Counted from the first letter of the stretch, positions 7,770-17,238 are shown. The stretch is DNA of 55,605 nucleotides from Sphaerochaetaceae bacterium (GCA_028532915.1 JAQQAI010000011.1:1-55605); one strand, 5' to 3'. Numbers and translations: made by a program. The notes: generated by a model not told the origin, from the letters alone.

Positions 7770-8982
7770 CAGAGCCTCCTTCGTTGTTCGAAATCGACTC
7801 AAAAATATGGTCGTTCGTGATTCTGCCGAGCAGTTTGTTCTTTTCGTCTACTACAGGAATCGGATAGGGATTTTTCGGTGCTATAGAGAAAAGATCCTCG
7901 ATGAGAACATCCTCTGTAACTGTATCGACGACCTCGATCGATGATGTGGGAATCGTCTTGAATCTCTCTTCTCCCGATAGAAGGCGTTCAAGTTCCTTTG
8001 CTGTTATGACTCCGAGAAAACGCTGTTTCTGATCTACTACATAGCCGATCTTCTTCTTTTCCCTTCTCATCAGCGTAAGGGCAGTCTTAGGACCTTCCCA
8101 TACATAGGTAATAACAGGAACTTCACTCATGATGCTGCCAGCTGTCAGTACCTTTGCCGGAGAGGCGTCCTGAACGAACTCCTGCACGTAATCGTCTGCC
8201 GGCTGTGTGACGATGTCTTCAGGTGTCCCTACCTGAACGACTTCGCCGTTTCGCATGATCGCGATCTGGTCACCCAGTTTCAATGCTTCATGAAGGTCAT
8301 GAGTCACGAAGATGATCGTCTTTTGCAGCTTCGACTGCAGTTCGACCAGTTCATCCTGCATCTGTCTTCTGATCAGAGGGTCAAGACCGCTGAACGGTTC
8401 GTCCATGAGAAGAATCTCGGGATCGTTGGCGAGAGCTCTCGCAAGACCTACACGCTGCTGCATTCCGCCGGAGAGATTTGTCGGGTAGTAATCCTCCCAC
8501 CCTTTCAGTCCTACAGTCTCCAGAACCTCCCGGGCTTTGGCATATCTGACTTCTTTGGAAACACCCCGGACTTTCAGTCCGTATGCGGCATTGTCCAGCA
8601 CCGTCAGATGAGGAAGCAGTCCGTAATGCTGAAAGACCATCCCGAAGGTCTTCCTTCTGAATTTCATCAGCTGGTCCGCATTCATTCTGGTAATATCGTC
8701 ACCGTTGATGGTGATGGAACCTTTCGTACTTTTGATCAGTCTGATCAGAGCACGTATCAATGTCGATTTTCCGCTTCCGGAGAGTCCCATAAGAATATAG
8801 AACTCTCCCTTTCTGATTTCAAGATTAATGTCTCGCATTCCGACGACACAGCCTGTCTCATTCTGGATTTCCTCTTTGGTCTTATCCTGAAGGCCCTTCT
8901 GAAAGACTCTTTTTGGATCTTTCCCGTATACCTTCCACAAGTTCTTGATGATTATCTGTACGTCATTTGGTTTGTCTGCCAT
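7762..8982 (-). CDS. proV: glycine betaine/proline ABC transporter ATPase with CBS domains
   Basis: The 406-residue ATPase has Walker A GLSGSGKST (near residue 69), signature LSGGMQQR, Walker B ILLMDEP, and the ProV/OpuAA-type N-terminal extension of about 45 residues before the Walker A strand. The last ~120 residues form two CBS modules, which in OpuA sense ionic strength and gate transport. The start has GAGGA 8 bases upstream. Gene order, with a binding protein upstream and a permease overlapping downstream, matches osmoprotectant uptake operons. Confidence 0.93.
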   Translation of the reverse strand: MADKPNDVQIIIKNLWKVYGKDPKRVFQKGLQDKTKEEIQNETGCVVGMRDINLEIRKGEFYILMGLSGSGKSTLIRALIRLIKSTKGSITINGDDITRMNADQLMKFRRKTFGMVFQHYGLLPHLTVLDNAAYGLKVRGVSKEVRYAKAREVLETVGLKGWEDYYPTNLSGGMQQRVGLARALANDPEILLMDEPFSGLDPLIRRQMQDELVELQSKLQKTIIFVTHDLHEALKLGDQIAIMRNGEVVQVGTPEDIVTQPADDYVQEFVQDASPAKVLTAGSIMSEVPVITYVWEGPKTALTLMRREKKKIGYVVDQKQRFLGVITAKELERLLSGEERFKTIPTSSIEVVDTVTEDVLIEDLFSIAPKNPYPIPVVDEKNKLLGRITNDHIFESISNNEGGSDV

Positions 8983-8992
8983 GTAATTCCTC

Positions 8993-9946
8993 TTATAGTG
9001 CCTCTAATGCAGTTTTGACTCTCTGTTCAACATCAAAGGACACCCATGAGGTCCACACATCTTCCTTGTTCTCAAGGAACCAGATAGCCGTTTCCTGAGT
9101 AGACCAGCCGTTCTCATCCATGATCGACAAAAATTCGTTGTTGTCATCTACGGAAGTGTTATACGCTTTGAGAATCTCTACCACATCGGGAGCTTTCTCC
9201 ATCATAGATTCGTTGACCAGAATATTTACCAGAGCGGTGTCGAATTCACTTCCTTCAAGACGAACCATGTCAAGACGTCCAAGGATCGCTGTAGGTGCCC
9301 AGTAGTATCCTACCCATGGTTCGCTTTTCTTGTATGCTCCGACCATGGTTCCTGCCAATGTCGATCCGGATCCGGTAACTCCCAGATTGAAAGTCTCTCC
9401 GAGATTGTTGTCATCGAAAATCTTTTCGGAGATCTTCATCTGCGACCAACCGGCAACGCCTCCGTAGATCAGTCCTTTCGACTTATCTTCAGGGTCGGTG
9501 AAAAGGTGGGCATACTTGGGAAGGTCCGCAACACTTTTCAGATCCGGAGCTGCAGCATCGGGGCCTTCAACCAGATAACGTGGAACCCACCATCCCTGAG
9601 GAGCATCGGGCATGTTCTGTCCGAGGTCTACGATAGTACCTGATTCGATCCCCTTGCGGTATACCTCGGGAAAGTTGGAATGCCAGGATTCCATATCGAC
9701 ATCGATATCACCCTGCATAAGTCCGTTGAGGATCGGCAGAGTATCTCCGGGCATGTAATCAGCCGTATATCCATCCAGACCGTTTTCGATGATGAATGCA
9801 GCGATTCTGTTGTGAACCTGCACACTGTCCCATGAAACATCTGCAAAAATGATGGTCTGATTCTCGGTTTCCGCTTCCCCGTTCGCGAAGACACTGTAGG
9901 AAACGAGAAGTAAAAAAGTTAACGCAATAATGCTGATTTTCTTCAT
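8993..9946 (-). CDS. proX: glycine betaine/proline ABC transporter substrate-binding protein
   Basis: The 317-residue product has a typical signal peptide (MKKISIIALTFLLLVSYSVFA) without a lipobox cysteine, so it should be a free periplasmic protein. It belongs to the ProX/OpuAC family. Tryptophans in DVSWDS, ESWHSNFPEVY and GWWVPRY could form the aromatic cage that binds quaternary ammonium groups. The start chosen has AGGAG nine bases upstream; an in-frame ATG ten codons earlier lacks one. A promoter lies at 9984-10013, and the gene heads the operon. Confidence 0.9.
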   Translation of the reverse strand: MKKISIIALTFLLLVSYSVFANGEAETENQTIIFADVSWDSVQVHNRIAAFIIENGLDGYTADYMPGDTLPILNGLMQGDIDVDMESWHSNFPEVYRKGIESGTIVDLGQNMPDAPQGWWVPRYLVEGPDAAAPDLKSVADLPKYAHLFTDPEDKSKGLIYGGVAGWSQMKISEKIFDDNNLGETFNLGVTGSGSTLAGTMVGAYKKSEPWVGYYWAPTAILGRLDMVRLEGSEFDTALVNILVNESMMEKAPDVVEILKAYNTSVDDNNEFLSIMDENGWSTQETAIWFLENKEDVWTSWVSFDVEQRVKTALEAL

Positions 9947-9983
9947 AAATTTTTTCTCCTTTTTCATATTGTTCATGCGAATA

Positions 9984-10013
9984 ATGGTACGGAATAAAGT
10001 TTAATCATGTCAA
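9984..10013 (-). promoter_or_regulatory. proXVW promoter
   Basis: Minus-strand TTGACA (10013-10008), an 18-base spacer and TACCAT (9989-9984). The predicted start is near 9977, giving a 5' leader of about 30 bases. Confidence 0.6.
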
Positions 10014-10330
10014 GCAAATCACCTTTATTGTTAAATCATGCACCTTTGATAATTGATTTAAATTTTTATATTGCAACACATTATACAAATAATAAAATTT
10101 TATGTGTTTTTCTGAATTTCATGGAAAATGTGGGAATTTACAGGTTTTTTCAAAAATTGGCACGAAAATTGTGGATTCAAAATCCGGTGCCATCTCATGA
10201 TTTTTTGACTAATTTCAAGGAGTCAAAAAGTTACTTTTCTGCATCAAATCCACTGCAGATCAAGAGGCTGTTTCATCCTGAAAACACACCTGTTCATCAG
10301 CTGAAATATTAATGAATACAGGTCAATAAA

Positions 10331-10366
10331 AAAAAGGTGGTGTTCTTGAAAGAACGCCACCTTTTT
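10331..10366. terminator. bidirectional rho-independent terminator
   Basis: A-rich arm plus GGTGG (to 10340) pairs with CCACC plus a T-run (10357-10366); an inner GTTCT/AGAAC stem has a TGAA loop. There are A and T tracts on both sides. It terminates the DUF1566 lipoprotein gene on the minus strand and could work in either direction. Confidence 0.85.
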
Positions 10367-10381
10367 TTCTCGTACTTGTGA

Positions 10382-11128
10382 TTAGAACATACGCACCGGG
10401 CGAATCTGATATGAACTGTCTTTACTTGTGGGAGTGATTACATTCACATAGAAATTAATCGCCAGAGCCTTGTCAGCATCAGCTTCCGTCGAACTCCAGT
10501 ACTTGGCCATCTCGATATCTCCGATATTATATTCTTTCTGCAGTTTTCTCATGAGAGTCAGCTCATCTTTCGCAGGAAGGTACCAGTCCTCGTATCCGTT
10601 GATGGTTGCGAACTCGCACAGAAGAGCTGCGACAGAACCATCGTTGGTTTCACCGTATGCTTGAGGGTTGAAACCGTATATTCCCCGTTCGGGATACTGC
10701 TCGATCAGTTTGTCATGAAATTCAACGATCCGGACGGTATTCTCTGCACCGCTACCTGCTGCAGTCTCTGTGGCCGCAGGAACGACTTCGTATCCTTTCG
10801 CACCCCATTGGACTGATGGATCACGGGCGCCGCCGTACCATCCGTAGGGGGCCATCTCAAGGTATCGCCAGCCGTCTGAGTAGACTCCTTTATCGTAGAA
10901 TACCCATCCGCCTGCGGGACCTTGATCTCCCAACTGATAGGCGACAGTATCTTGCTGATCGTCTTGACTTTCCTGGGGACCCTGCTCATCAGTGCCGTCA
11001 AGTGACTCTGATTGCGAGAGCAGATCATCCAGAGTCCTGTCCACTTCCATCATGAATCCCGCACATCCTGAAAACAGGAAAATAAGGCAGGATACCGCCA
11101 GTATGAGAACCGGGGTTCTTCTTTTCAT
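10382..11128 (-). CDS. DUF1566 (Lcl-type) domain lipoprotein
   Basis: The 248-residue product has a lipoprotein signal peptide with lipobox FSGC near residue 22, a Ser/Asp/Gln-rich linker, and a DUF1566-type domain from about residue 75: GGWVFYDKG at its start, EDWYLPAKDEL in the middle, KYWSSTEAD, and a closing QIRPVR. Such domains are common in spirochaete surface lipoproteins; their role is unknown. GGAGG lies five bases before the ATG. An in-frame GTG two codons earlier is less likely. It is followed by a strong terminator. Confidence 0.85.
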   Translation of the reverse strand: MKRRTPVLILAVSCLIFLFSGCAGFMMEVDRTLDDLLSQSESLDGTDEQGPQESQDDQQDTVAYQLGDQGPAGGWVFYDKGVYSDGWRYLEMAPYGWYGGARDPSVQWGAKGYEVVPAATETAAGSGAENTVRIVEFHDKLIEQYPERGIYGFNPQAYGETNDGSVAALLCEFATINGYEDWYLPAKDELTLMRKLQKEYNIGDIEMAKYWSSTEADADKALAINFYVNVITPTSKDSSYQIRPVRMF

Positions 11129-11231
11129 ATACACCTCCTCGGATTGACTTCAGTATAAAGGCTACCCGAATCTGTGTATATAAAATATCCATTTTAGACT
11201 CTTTTCTTATCTGTTATTGGCAGGAAGTTTA

Positions 11232-12032
11232 CTAATGATATCCTTCCCGGGCTATCTGCCGTCTTTTGATAATTAGCGTGATGATGATAGTTATTCCTAT
11301 CGCACACGAGCATACGAGTGCCGCCAGAGCGATCAGAGAGCTTTCTTCGCCAGGGACACTCATCCGCTTTCTGTAGATGCCCATGATGCCCCATATTCCG
11401 ACCAGGGGAAACCAGATATCCTTCCTGTGCAAAGCGACCAGTATATTGACGATCGCGGCAAGAATAAGAACAGGTATCGCCCACAATGTTGATACTTGTT
11501 CGCCCGGATTCCATCCCAGGCTCACAAGAAGTGATGTGATATTCGCCACCGTGGCTATGGTCACCCATCCGTAGTAGAGACTGATGGGGAATCTGACACA
11601 TATATTAAATGAAAGAGGTCCCGCTATCTCGTGGATTCTCGAATGAAGGATAGACAGGAAATAGAGGAGAAGCAGCATGACAACCAGAGAAAGGGTGATT
11701 ATATAGTAATGCCAGCTGAGGATCCACAGGCCATTGAGGATGTTCGAGAAAATCAGATACGGTCCGTAGACTTTTATGTACCGCTCCTTATCTTCGAAAC
11801 GGACTATGATCCACTGATAGACGATACTGATGAACAGAGCAAGATAGATCACTATCCAGATGAGAAACGTCAATCCGTCCGGTACGAGAAGGTTCGTCAG
11901 TGAACCTGAGACATCCGCTGTTCTGACACCGTTGATGGGAAGGATGTTGGCAAGAGAATTGACAGTCACCATCCCTATAAAGGTCAGTGTATTGAGAAAG
12001 ACAAGGATCCGGACTGTGATATTGCGGTTCAT
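11232..12032 (-). CDS. TspO/MBR-like (tryptophan-rich sensory protein-like) membrane protein
   Basis: The 266-residue product has seven or eight hydrophobic segments. The stretch LANILPINGVRTADVSG, followed by PDGLTFLIWIVIY and later GWVTIATVAN, resembles the longer bacterial relatives of TspO/MBR proteins, which bind tetrapyrroles. Length exceeds classical TspO (about 160 residues), so function should not be assumed. The start has AGGAG ten bases upstream; an ATG 16 codons earlier has none. It is preceded by the rha operon terminator and may have its own promoter. Confidence 0.65.
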   Translation of the reverse strand: MNRNITVRILVFLNTLTFIGMVTVNSLANILPINGVRTADVSGSLTNLLVPDGLTFLIWIVIYLALFISIVYQWIIVRFEDKERYIKVYGPYLIFSNILNGLWILSWHYYIITLSLVVMLLLLYFLSILHSRIHEIAGPLSFNICVRFPISLYYGWVTIATVANITSLLVSLGWNPGEQVSTLWAIPVLILAAIVNILVALHRKDIWFPLVGIWGIMGIYRKRMSVPGEESSLIALAALVCSCAIGITIIITLIIKRRQIAREGYH

Positions 12033-12090
12033 TGTGAGACGCTCCTGATTCCATCTTATCAATTCAGAGGATAAAAACAAGGGAAAAAGT

Positions 12091-12114
12091 TCCCTCCCCT
12101 GAAAAAGGGAGGGA
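12091..12114 (-). terminator. terminator of the rha operon
   Basis: Perfect 8-bp stem TCCCTCCC (12091-12098) with GGGAGGGA (12107-12114). On the minus strand it is followed by ACTTTTTCCC. It lies 30 bases after the rhaM stop. Confidence 0.7.
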
Positions 12115-12143
12115 TTGAAACTGAAATCTTCTTAATTGGTTCC

Positions 12144-12458
12144 TTAGGGAAGATAGAACACCTCGTCGAGATCGATTGTAACAGGTGAGTCGTCCTCATT
12201 GGTCTCCATGATGTCTTTCATATATGTCCACCACCTGCGGACGACCGGATTATCTGCAAGGTCCTGGGAACCTTCGCGTGACGTGGTTTTCTGGACGGCG
12301 AATAATGTCGAGCTCTCCTTATGGAGGAAAATCGAATAATCATAGACTCCTTCCTCTTTGAGAAGAGCTTTCATCTCTTCCCAGATCTCATCATGCCGGC
12401 GTTTGTATTCATCTTCGCATCCTTTCTTGAGTTTCATAAGAAATGCTTTTCTATACAT
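12144..12458 (-). CDS. rhaM: L-rhamnose mutarotase
   Basis: Interconverts the alpha and beta anomers of L-rhamnose, supplying the form used by the isomerase. At 104 residues it has the family's exact length. RKAFLMKLKKGCEDEYKRRH near the N-terminus carries the catalytic-region His, and the paired tryptophans of VVRRWWTYMKDIM are typical. Its ribosome-binding site GGGAGGG lies in the 18-base gap after the permease gene. It is the last gene of the rha operon. Confidence 0.93.
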   Translation of the reverse strand: MYRKAFLMKLKKGCEDEYKRRHDEIWEEMKALLKEEGVYDYSIFLHKESSTLFAVQKTTSREGSQDLADNPVVRRWWTYMKDIMETNEDDSPVTIDLDEVFYLP

Positions 12459-12476
12459 CTTGCAACCCTCCCTTAT

Positions 12477-13532
12477 TCATTGGTTCTGGAATGAGGCCTG
12501 AGCCTGCTGGAAAAGCAGTTTCCGCCTTGCCTTGTATCCGTCGAGCAGCCTCGGCAGAAGAACGGCGACTATGAGAAGTGATCCGATCACGATCGTCATG
12601 ATCGTTCCCGAAAGCTTCAGAAGACCCATTCCGAATTTCAGATATCCGACGAGGAAAGATGCGATGACCACACCATAGAGAGAGCCTTTCCCTCCCGTGA
12701 TCGACACACCGCCGAGAACGACCAGAGTGATCACTTCCAGATCCCATCCGGTGGCAATATTGCTCCTGGCGCTCAGAATCCGGCTGGTCAGAAGAATACC
12801 GGCGATTCCGGAAAACAGACCCATAATAGTGAAGTTCATGATTCTGATGCGATCGACTTTTATACCGCTGAATAAGGCCGCCTGTTTGCTGTTCCCGATG
12901 GCATAGACTCTTCTGCCGTATTTCGTCTTATGAAGGATGATACCCATTACCACAGCAAGGCAGATGTACAGGACAAGTTCGAAAGGAATCACGGTCCCTT
13001 TGATGAATTCCTGTCCGAAAAAGCCGAATCTTTCGGGATACGATGTCATTGCCCTCTCTTCCAGCGCTGCCTGAGCGATCCCGCGATAGATCGACTGGGT
13101 TGCCAGAGTCACTGCGATAGGAGGCATGTCGAAAATGGTGATCAGCAGTCCGTTCACAAAACCCGCCGCGATACCTACAGCAAGGCCGATGAGTATCAGA
13201 GAGACAGTCGAGAGTCCGAAAGAGCTTGCGGTTCCTACCGAATAGGCGACAAGCGCTATGATCGAGGCGATGGAGATATCGATATCACCGCACATGATGA
13301 TAAAAATCATCGGTAGAGCCATGATGGCCTTCTCGGAAAACTGGAAGGAGGCGTTCATCAGGTTGAAGTAGTCCAGGAAATAGGGGCTGAGATTACTGAA
13401 AAAGATCACCATCAGGACGAAGATGATTCCCAGAAGCATTTCCCATTTCGTAAACAGTTCTATGAGTGTGTTTTTGAGACTCTTTTCCTGGATAAGTCTC
13501 GTCTTTGCTACCAGATCAGGTTTGTTATCCAT
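12477..13532 (-). CDS. rhaQ: rhamnose ABC transporter permease (second)
   Basis: Inner-membrane permease of the ribose/rhamnose type (BPD_transp_2 family), 351 residues with about nine membrane segments after a ~35-residue cytoplasmic N-terminus. The family loop GNSKQAALFSGIKVDRI is at about residue 213, and GGVSITGGKGS follows. Its start overlaps the stop of the first permease by one base (TAATG). Its position between rhaP and rhaM is the conserved order seen in rhamnose importers. Which permease is called P or Q follows convention only. Confidence 0.85.
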   Translation of the reverse strand: MDNKPDLVAKTRLIQEKSLKNTLIELFTKWEMLLGIIFVLMVIFFSNLSPYFLDYFNLMNASFQFSEKAIMALPMIFIIMCGDIDISIASIIALVAYSVGTASSFGLSTVSLILIGLAVGIAAGFVNGLLITIFDMPPIAVTLATQSIYRGIAQAALEERAMTSYPERFGFFGQEFIKGTVIPFELVLYICLAVVMGIILHKTKYGRRVYAIGNSKQAALFSGIKVDRIRIMNFTIMGLFSGIAGILLTSRILSARSNIATGWDLEVITLVVLGGVSITGGKGSLYGVVIASFLVGYLKFGMGLLKLSGTIMTIVIGSLLIVAVLLPRLLDGYKARRKLLFQQAQASFQNQ

Positions 13533-14536
13533 TATGAGGCCCTCCGTTGTGACAGTAACTTCTTCATCTTACGTTGATCGACGACAGTATTGATTATAAG
13601 TGCGATCAGTACCACAAGTCCCTGTACCAGCACCTGATAGAAGGTGGACAAATACATGACAGGCAGTGCATTGTTGAGAACTCCGAGAAAGAGTGCACCG
13701 AGGACGACTCCGGGTATAGCCCCCGCACCGCCTGCGAAATTGACTCCTCCGAGAACACATGCGGCCACAGCCTGCATCTCGAATCCTGTAGCCATCTCAT
13801 TGACGGCAGAGGCATAACGAGCCGTCCACAGCGACCCGGCGAACCCGAAAGATATCCCGCTGAGAATAAATACGAGGAATCGGATCTTCTTCTCGTTGAC
13901 ACCGACGAACTGTGCCGCAGTGGCGTTACCTCCGATCGCGTAGATCTCACGACCGCTTCTGGTGAACCGGATGAAATAATACGAAAGAGCGATGATGATC
14001 AGTGCCATCCAGATCAGTGCCGAGATACCGAGGAATCTGGTTCGCGGAAAACTGATGAATTTGGTAGTCATCTCGTGAGCTGTGACCCAGGTACCCTTGC
14101 TCAGAACGAAGGTGAATCCGCGGTAGATGCTCATCGTCCCCAAAGTAGTGATGATGGGAGGGATCTTGCCGAAAGCTACCAGCGCTCCGTTGACAGCTCC
14201 CATCACGGCTCCGATGGCGATCCCGAGAAGAAGGATGATGAAGATCGGGGTTCCCGGGTATGCTTCGTTGAGCATCCCGCTAGCCATACCGCTGAAAGCG
14301 ATCACCGATCCTACAGAAAGATCGATACCGTTTGAAAGGATGACGAAGAATTCCCCTATCGCTACGATCGAGAGAATAGAGATATCATTGAGTAACCTGT
14401 CGATGTTCGTTATCGAGAGGAACTGCGGAGACCTTATCTGAATAGGAATGAGAATGACAAGCAGAAGAATCACAAGTGATGCCTCCCTCCGGTCGATTAT
14501 CATCTTTCCCAATGATTTGATTTTACTCTTATCCAT
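13532..14536 (-). CDS. rhaP: rhamnose ABC transporter permease (first)
   Basis: BPD_transp_2 family permease, 334 residues and about nine membrane segments. The EAA-like loop GGNATAAQFVGVNEKKI lies near residue 218, and GGVNFAGGAGA follows. Its start overlaps the stop of the ATPase gene by 8 bases, so translation is coupled. It forms the transmembrane pore together with the next permease. Confidence 0.87.
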   Translation of the reverse strand: MDKSKIKSLGKMIIDRREASLVILLLVILIPIQIRSPQFLSITNIDRLLNDISILSIVAIGEFFVILSNGIDLSVGSVIAFSGMASGMLNEAYPGTPIFIILLLGIAIGAVMGAVNGALVAFGKIPPIITTLGTMSIYRGFTFVLSKGTWVTAHEMTTKFISFPRTRFLGISALIWMALIIIALSYYFIRFTRSGREIYAIGGNATAAQFVGVNEKKIRFLVFILSGISFGFAGSLWTARYASAVNEMATGFEMQAVAACVLGGVNFAGGAGAIPGVVLGALFLGVLNNALPVMYLSTFYQVLVQGLVVLIALIINTVVDQRKMKKLLSQRRAS

Positions 14537-16040
14537 TCACGATCTCCTTATACTCGCCTAATGCACATCTCATTATCTTCTCACTGTCAAGTTCCGATCT
14601 GTCGAACAGGGCTGTCAACTCTCCTTCATGCATGACGGCGACTTTGTCGCTCATCCCCAGAATCTCGGGGAGCTCTGAAGAGACGAGGATGACACACAGA
14701 CCGTCTTTCGCAGCCTGTGCGACAAATTCATGGACTGCAGCTTTTGTCGCCACATCGATTCCCTTGGTCGGTTCATCAAGGATGAGAATCCTCGGGCCGG
14801 ATGCGATCCATTTCGCCAGTACGACCTTCTGCTGATTACCTCCGCTGAGCGTATCCGCATCGACTTCGTAACCGGCTGCCTTGATCTCCATCTTCTCACC
14901 AAAATTGCGGGCGACCTCTTTTTCTTTCTTTCTGTTGGTGAATCCTCTGGTGCATAAAGAGTCTAAAAGAGGTAGGGTGATGTTGTCGGAAATACTCATC
15001 TCCAGGATCACTCCCTGCTGCTGACGGTCTTCAGGAACCAGTGCTATACCCCGGGCCATCGCATCGCTCGGATGGCGCGGGTTGAACAACGATCCATCGA
15101 GATAGACCTCTCCTCCGCTTTTTCTGTCTATGCCGAATATCGTTCTCACGACTTCGGACCGTCCGGCTCCGACCAGACCGAAGAATCCGAGGATCTCTCC
15201 TTCATGCAATGAGAAGGATATGTCGGAAAAAGCTCCGAGCTGACTGAGGTGTTCCACCTTGAGGACCTCTTTTCCCGATGAGGGAGTTCTCTGAGGATAC
15301 ATATGCTCGATCGAACGTCCTATCATCATCTTCACGATATCATCTGTGGTCACGTCTTTGAGATAGCCCTCGTTGATGTACTGACCATCACGTAAGACAG
15401 TGAAGTAATCGCAGATCTCGAAGATCTCCTCGAATTTATGGCTTATGAAGATGATCGCCTTCCCTTCACTTTTAAGCTGACGGACTATTCTGTAAAGGTC
15501 CTCGACCTCCCGGGAGGTAAGAGCACTGGTCGGTTCATCCATGATGACGACCTTCGCGTTGAGAGAAAGAGCTTTCGCTATTTCGACCATATGACGTTGA
15601 GCCACTGAGAGATTCTTCACGAGGGTGTCGGGACTGATCGACAATTCGAGACGTTTGAGGAGCTTCTCCGTCTCTTCTTTCATCTTCTTCCAGTTGATCT
15701 TTTTGGTCCTCTCATTTCTCAGATGATGACCCATGAATATGTTCTCTGCTACAGAAAGTTCAAGAAACATCGAGGCTTCCTGATGTATCGCGACTATTCC
15801 TGCATCCTGAGAATCAAGAGCATTCTTGAAATGAATAGGTTTCCCTTCCATGGTGATCTCTCCCCCGGTAGGGAAATACACACCGGTAAGGATCTTTACA
15901 AGCGTTGATTTGCCCGCACCGTTCTCACCTATCAACGCATGGACCTGTCCCTCTCTGATATTGAGATGAACGTTGTCCAGTGCCTTGATTCCCGGAAAGA
16001 ACTTCGTGAGGTTACGGATCGTAACTATCGGTTCACTCAC
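14529..16040 (-). CDS. rhaT: rhamnose ABC transporter ATPase
   Basis: Double ABC cassette of the sugar class, 503 residues. Cassette 1 has Walker A GENGAGKST (near residue 38), an LSVAQRHMVEIAKAL signature region and Walker B VVIMDEPTSAL. Cassette 2 has the degenerate Walker A GLVGAGRSE normal for this family, the signature LSGGNQQKVVLAKW and ILILDEPTKGID. The start codon is GTG, with AAGGAG seven to eight bases upstream. A perfect stem-loop separates it from the binding-protein gene and may lower its expression relative to that gene. Confidence 0.9.
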   Translation of the reverse strand: MSEPIVTIRNLTKFFPGIKALDNVHLNIREGQVHALIGENGAGKSTLVKILTGVYFPTGGEITMEGKPIHFKNALDSQDAGIVAIHQEASMFLELSVAENIFMGHHLRNERTKKINWKKMKEETEKLLKRLELSISPDTLVKNLSVAQRHMVEIAKALSLNAKVVIMDEPTSALTSREVEDLYRIVRQLKSEGKAIIFISHKFEEIFEICDYFTVLRDGQYINEGYLKDVTTDDIVKMMIGRSIEHMYPQRTPSSGKEVLKVEHLSQLGAFSDISFSLHEGEILGFFGLVGAGRSEVVRTIFGIDRKSGGEVYLDGSLFNPRHPSDAMARGIALVPEDRQQQGVILEMSISDNITLPLLDSLCTRGFTNRKKEKEVARNFGEKMEIKAAGYEVDADTLSGGNQQKVVLAKWIASGPRILILDEPTKGIDVATKAAVHEFVAQAAKDGLCVILVSSELPEILGMSDKVAVMHEGELTALFDRSELDSEKIMRCALGEYKEIVNG

Positions 16041-16113
16041 TGTGAGTCTCCTTTTCTTTAGTTTCGTTTAACTTCCACGCAACGTCCCTCATAAGGAAGA
16101 AGATCACGAAGAA

Positions 16114-16137
16114 GTCCGACGCCTCCCGGCGTCGGAC
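16114..16137 (-). promoter_or_regulatory. stem-loop between rhaS and rhaT
   Basis: Perfect 10-bp GC-rich stem GTCCGACGCC (16114-16123) with GGCGTCGGAC (16128-16137) and a TCCC loop. No T-tract follows on the minus strand. Such a hairpin after a binding-protein gene usually protects the upstream message end or attenuates transcription into the ATPase gene. Confidence 0.65.
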
Positions 16138-16153
16138 AGTTGAGCAGTAGTCT

Positions 16154-17167
16154 CTAGAATATAGCAGCGTACTGTTCGATATTTTCGGCATTGAATACGA
16201 ACGGTGTACCCATTACGGCTATACCTTTGTCTTCAACAAGGACTTCACCCATCTTTCCAGCATCGAAGGTCGTACCTACAGCACCGTCGGCTTTGTCGGT
16301 GATCAGAGCTTCGAGGATGTATGTCGAGGTGTATCCGAGATCGATCGGATTCCACAGAGCCATCTGGCCCACTGTTCCGTCGAGGATGTAGCCTTTCATC
16401 TCTGAAGGAAGGCCGAGACCTGTCACTTCCACAACACCTGATTTGCCTTCATCTTTGACAGCCTGGGCGGTAGCGAGCAGACCTACTGTGGTAGGACAGA
16501 TGATCGCTTTGAGATCGGGATATTTGTTCATCAGAGCAACAGCTTCTCTGTAGCTCTTATCGGGAGCATCATCACCGTATACTACTTCGACAAGTTCCAT
16601 GTCATTGTATGCGTCTTCCTTGATCTCTTCTTTCATCCAGCTGATCCATGCGTTCTGGTTGGTAGCCTGGGCTGAAGCTGAAAGGACTGCGACGTCGCCC
16701 GAATAATCGGCGAGTTCCGCTGCAAGCTGAACCTGCTGGCGGCCGATGAGTTCTGCCTTCGAAGGTACCAGATCGACGATTCTTCCGCCTTCGTTGATAC
16801 CCGAGTCGAAGCTGATGACCTTGATTCCGGCAGCCATTGCTTTTTTGGTCACAGGAATGAGTGCATCCGCATCATTTGCCGATATGGCGATACCATCGAC
16901 ACGCTGAGCAATCAGAGTTTCGATGATCTCGATCTGACCTTCAGCGGTTGTCTGAACAGGACCCATATAGGTCGTGTTGATGTTTCCCAATTCCTCTGCA
17001 GCCTGCTTGCTTCCTTCGAAACATGCGTCAAAGAATCCGTTTCCCATGCTCTTTACGAGAATGACGATTTCATAGGAATCCTTTTCAACAGGTTCCTGAG
17101 CACCCTGTGCGAACAAGCCGGTACTCACTACGAGAACAATCAGTAGTAACATGCCAATCTTTTTCAT
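16154..17167 (-). CDS. rhaS: rhamnose ABC transporter substrate-binding protein
   Basis: Periplasmic sugar-binding protein of the RbsB-like fold, 337 residues. The signal peptide MKKIGMLLLIVLVVSTGLFA is followed by AQGAQEP, with no lipobox. The mature protein shows LVKSMGNGFFDACFEGSKQA (strand and helix 1) and QRVDGIAISANDADAL, characteristic of periplasmic-binding-protein-like domain 4. AAAGGAG precedes the ATG. Substrate is inferred from the neighbouring isomerase, aldolase and mutarotase. The symbol follows the transporter naming and must not be confused with the AraC-type activator RhaS. Confidence 0.9.
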   Translation of the reverse strand: MKKIGMLLLIVLVVSTGLFAQGAQEPVEKDSYEIVILVKSMGNGFFDACFEGSKQAAEELGNINTTYMGPVQTTAEGQIEIIETLIAQRVDGIAISANDADALIPVTKKAMAAGIKVISFDSGINEGGRIVDLVPSKAELIGRQQVQLAAELADYSGDVAVLSASAQATNQNAWISWMKEEIKEDAYNDMELVEVVYGDDAPDKSYREAVALMNKYPDLKAIICPTTVGLLATAQAVKDEGKSGVVEVTGLGLPSEMKGYILDGTVGQMALWNPIDLGYTSTYILEALITDKADGAVGTTFDAGKMGEVLVEDKGIAVMGTPFVFNAENIEQYAAIF

Positions 17168-17238
17168 TTGACCTCTCCTTTTTACGGTTTTCTCCGTTTT
17201 TTCTATACTAACAACACGAATGTTGCTTATTACTTTTT

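Larger units (their letters stand above)
9947..10381. other. AT-rich intergenic region upstream of proX
   Basis: About 435 bases that hold the proX promoter (9984-10013) at one end and a bidirectional terminator (10331-10366) at the other. The middle is very AT-rich, with one unsupported plus-strand frame at 10007-10312. No convincing gene or RNA is seen. Confidence 0.6.

Noticed and set aside
10007-10312. Plus-strand ORF of 101 codons upstream of proX
   Set aside because: It lies in AT-rich intergenic DNA, overlaps the minus-strand proX promoter, has no ribosome-binding site and shows no family resemblance.
13574-14335. Long antisense ORF (253 codons) across the rhamnose permease gene
   Set aside because: A shadow of biased codon use in the permease gene; low-complexity charged product and no ribosome-binding site.
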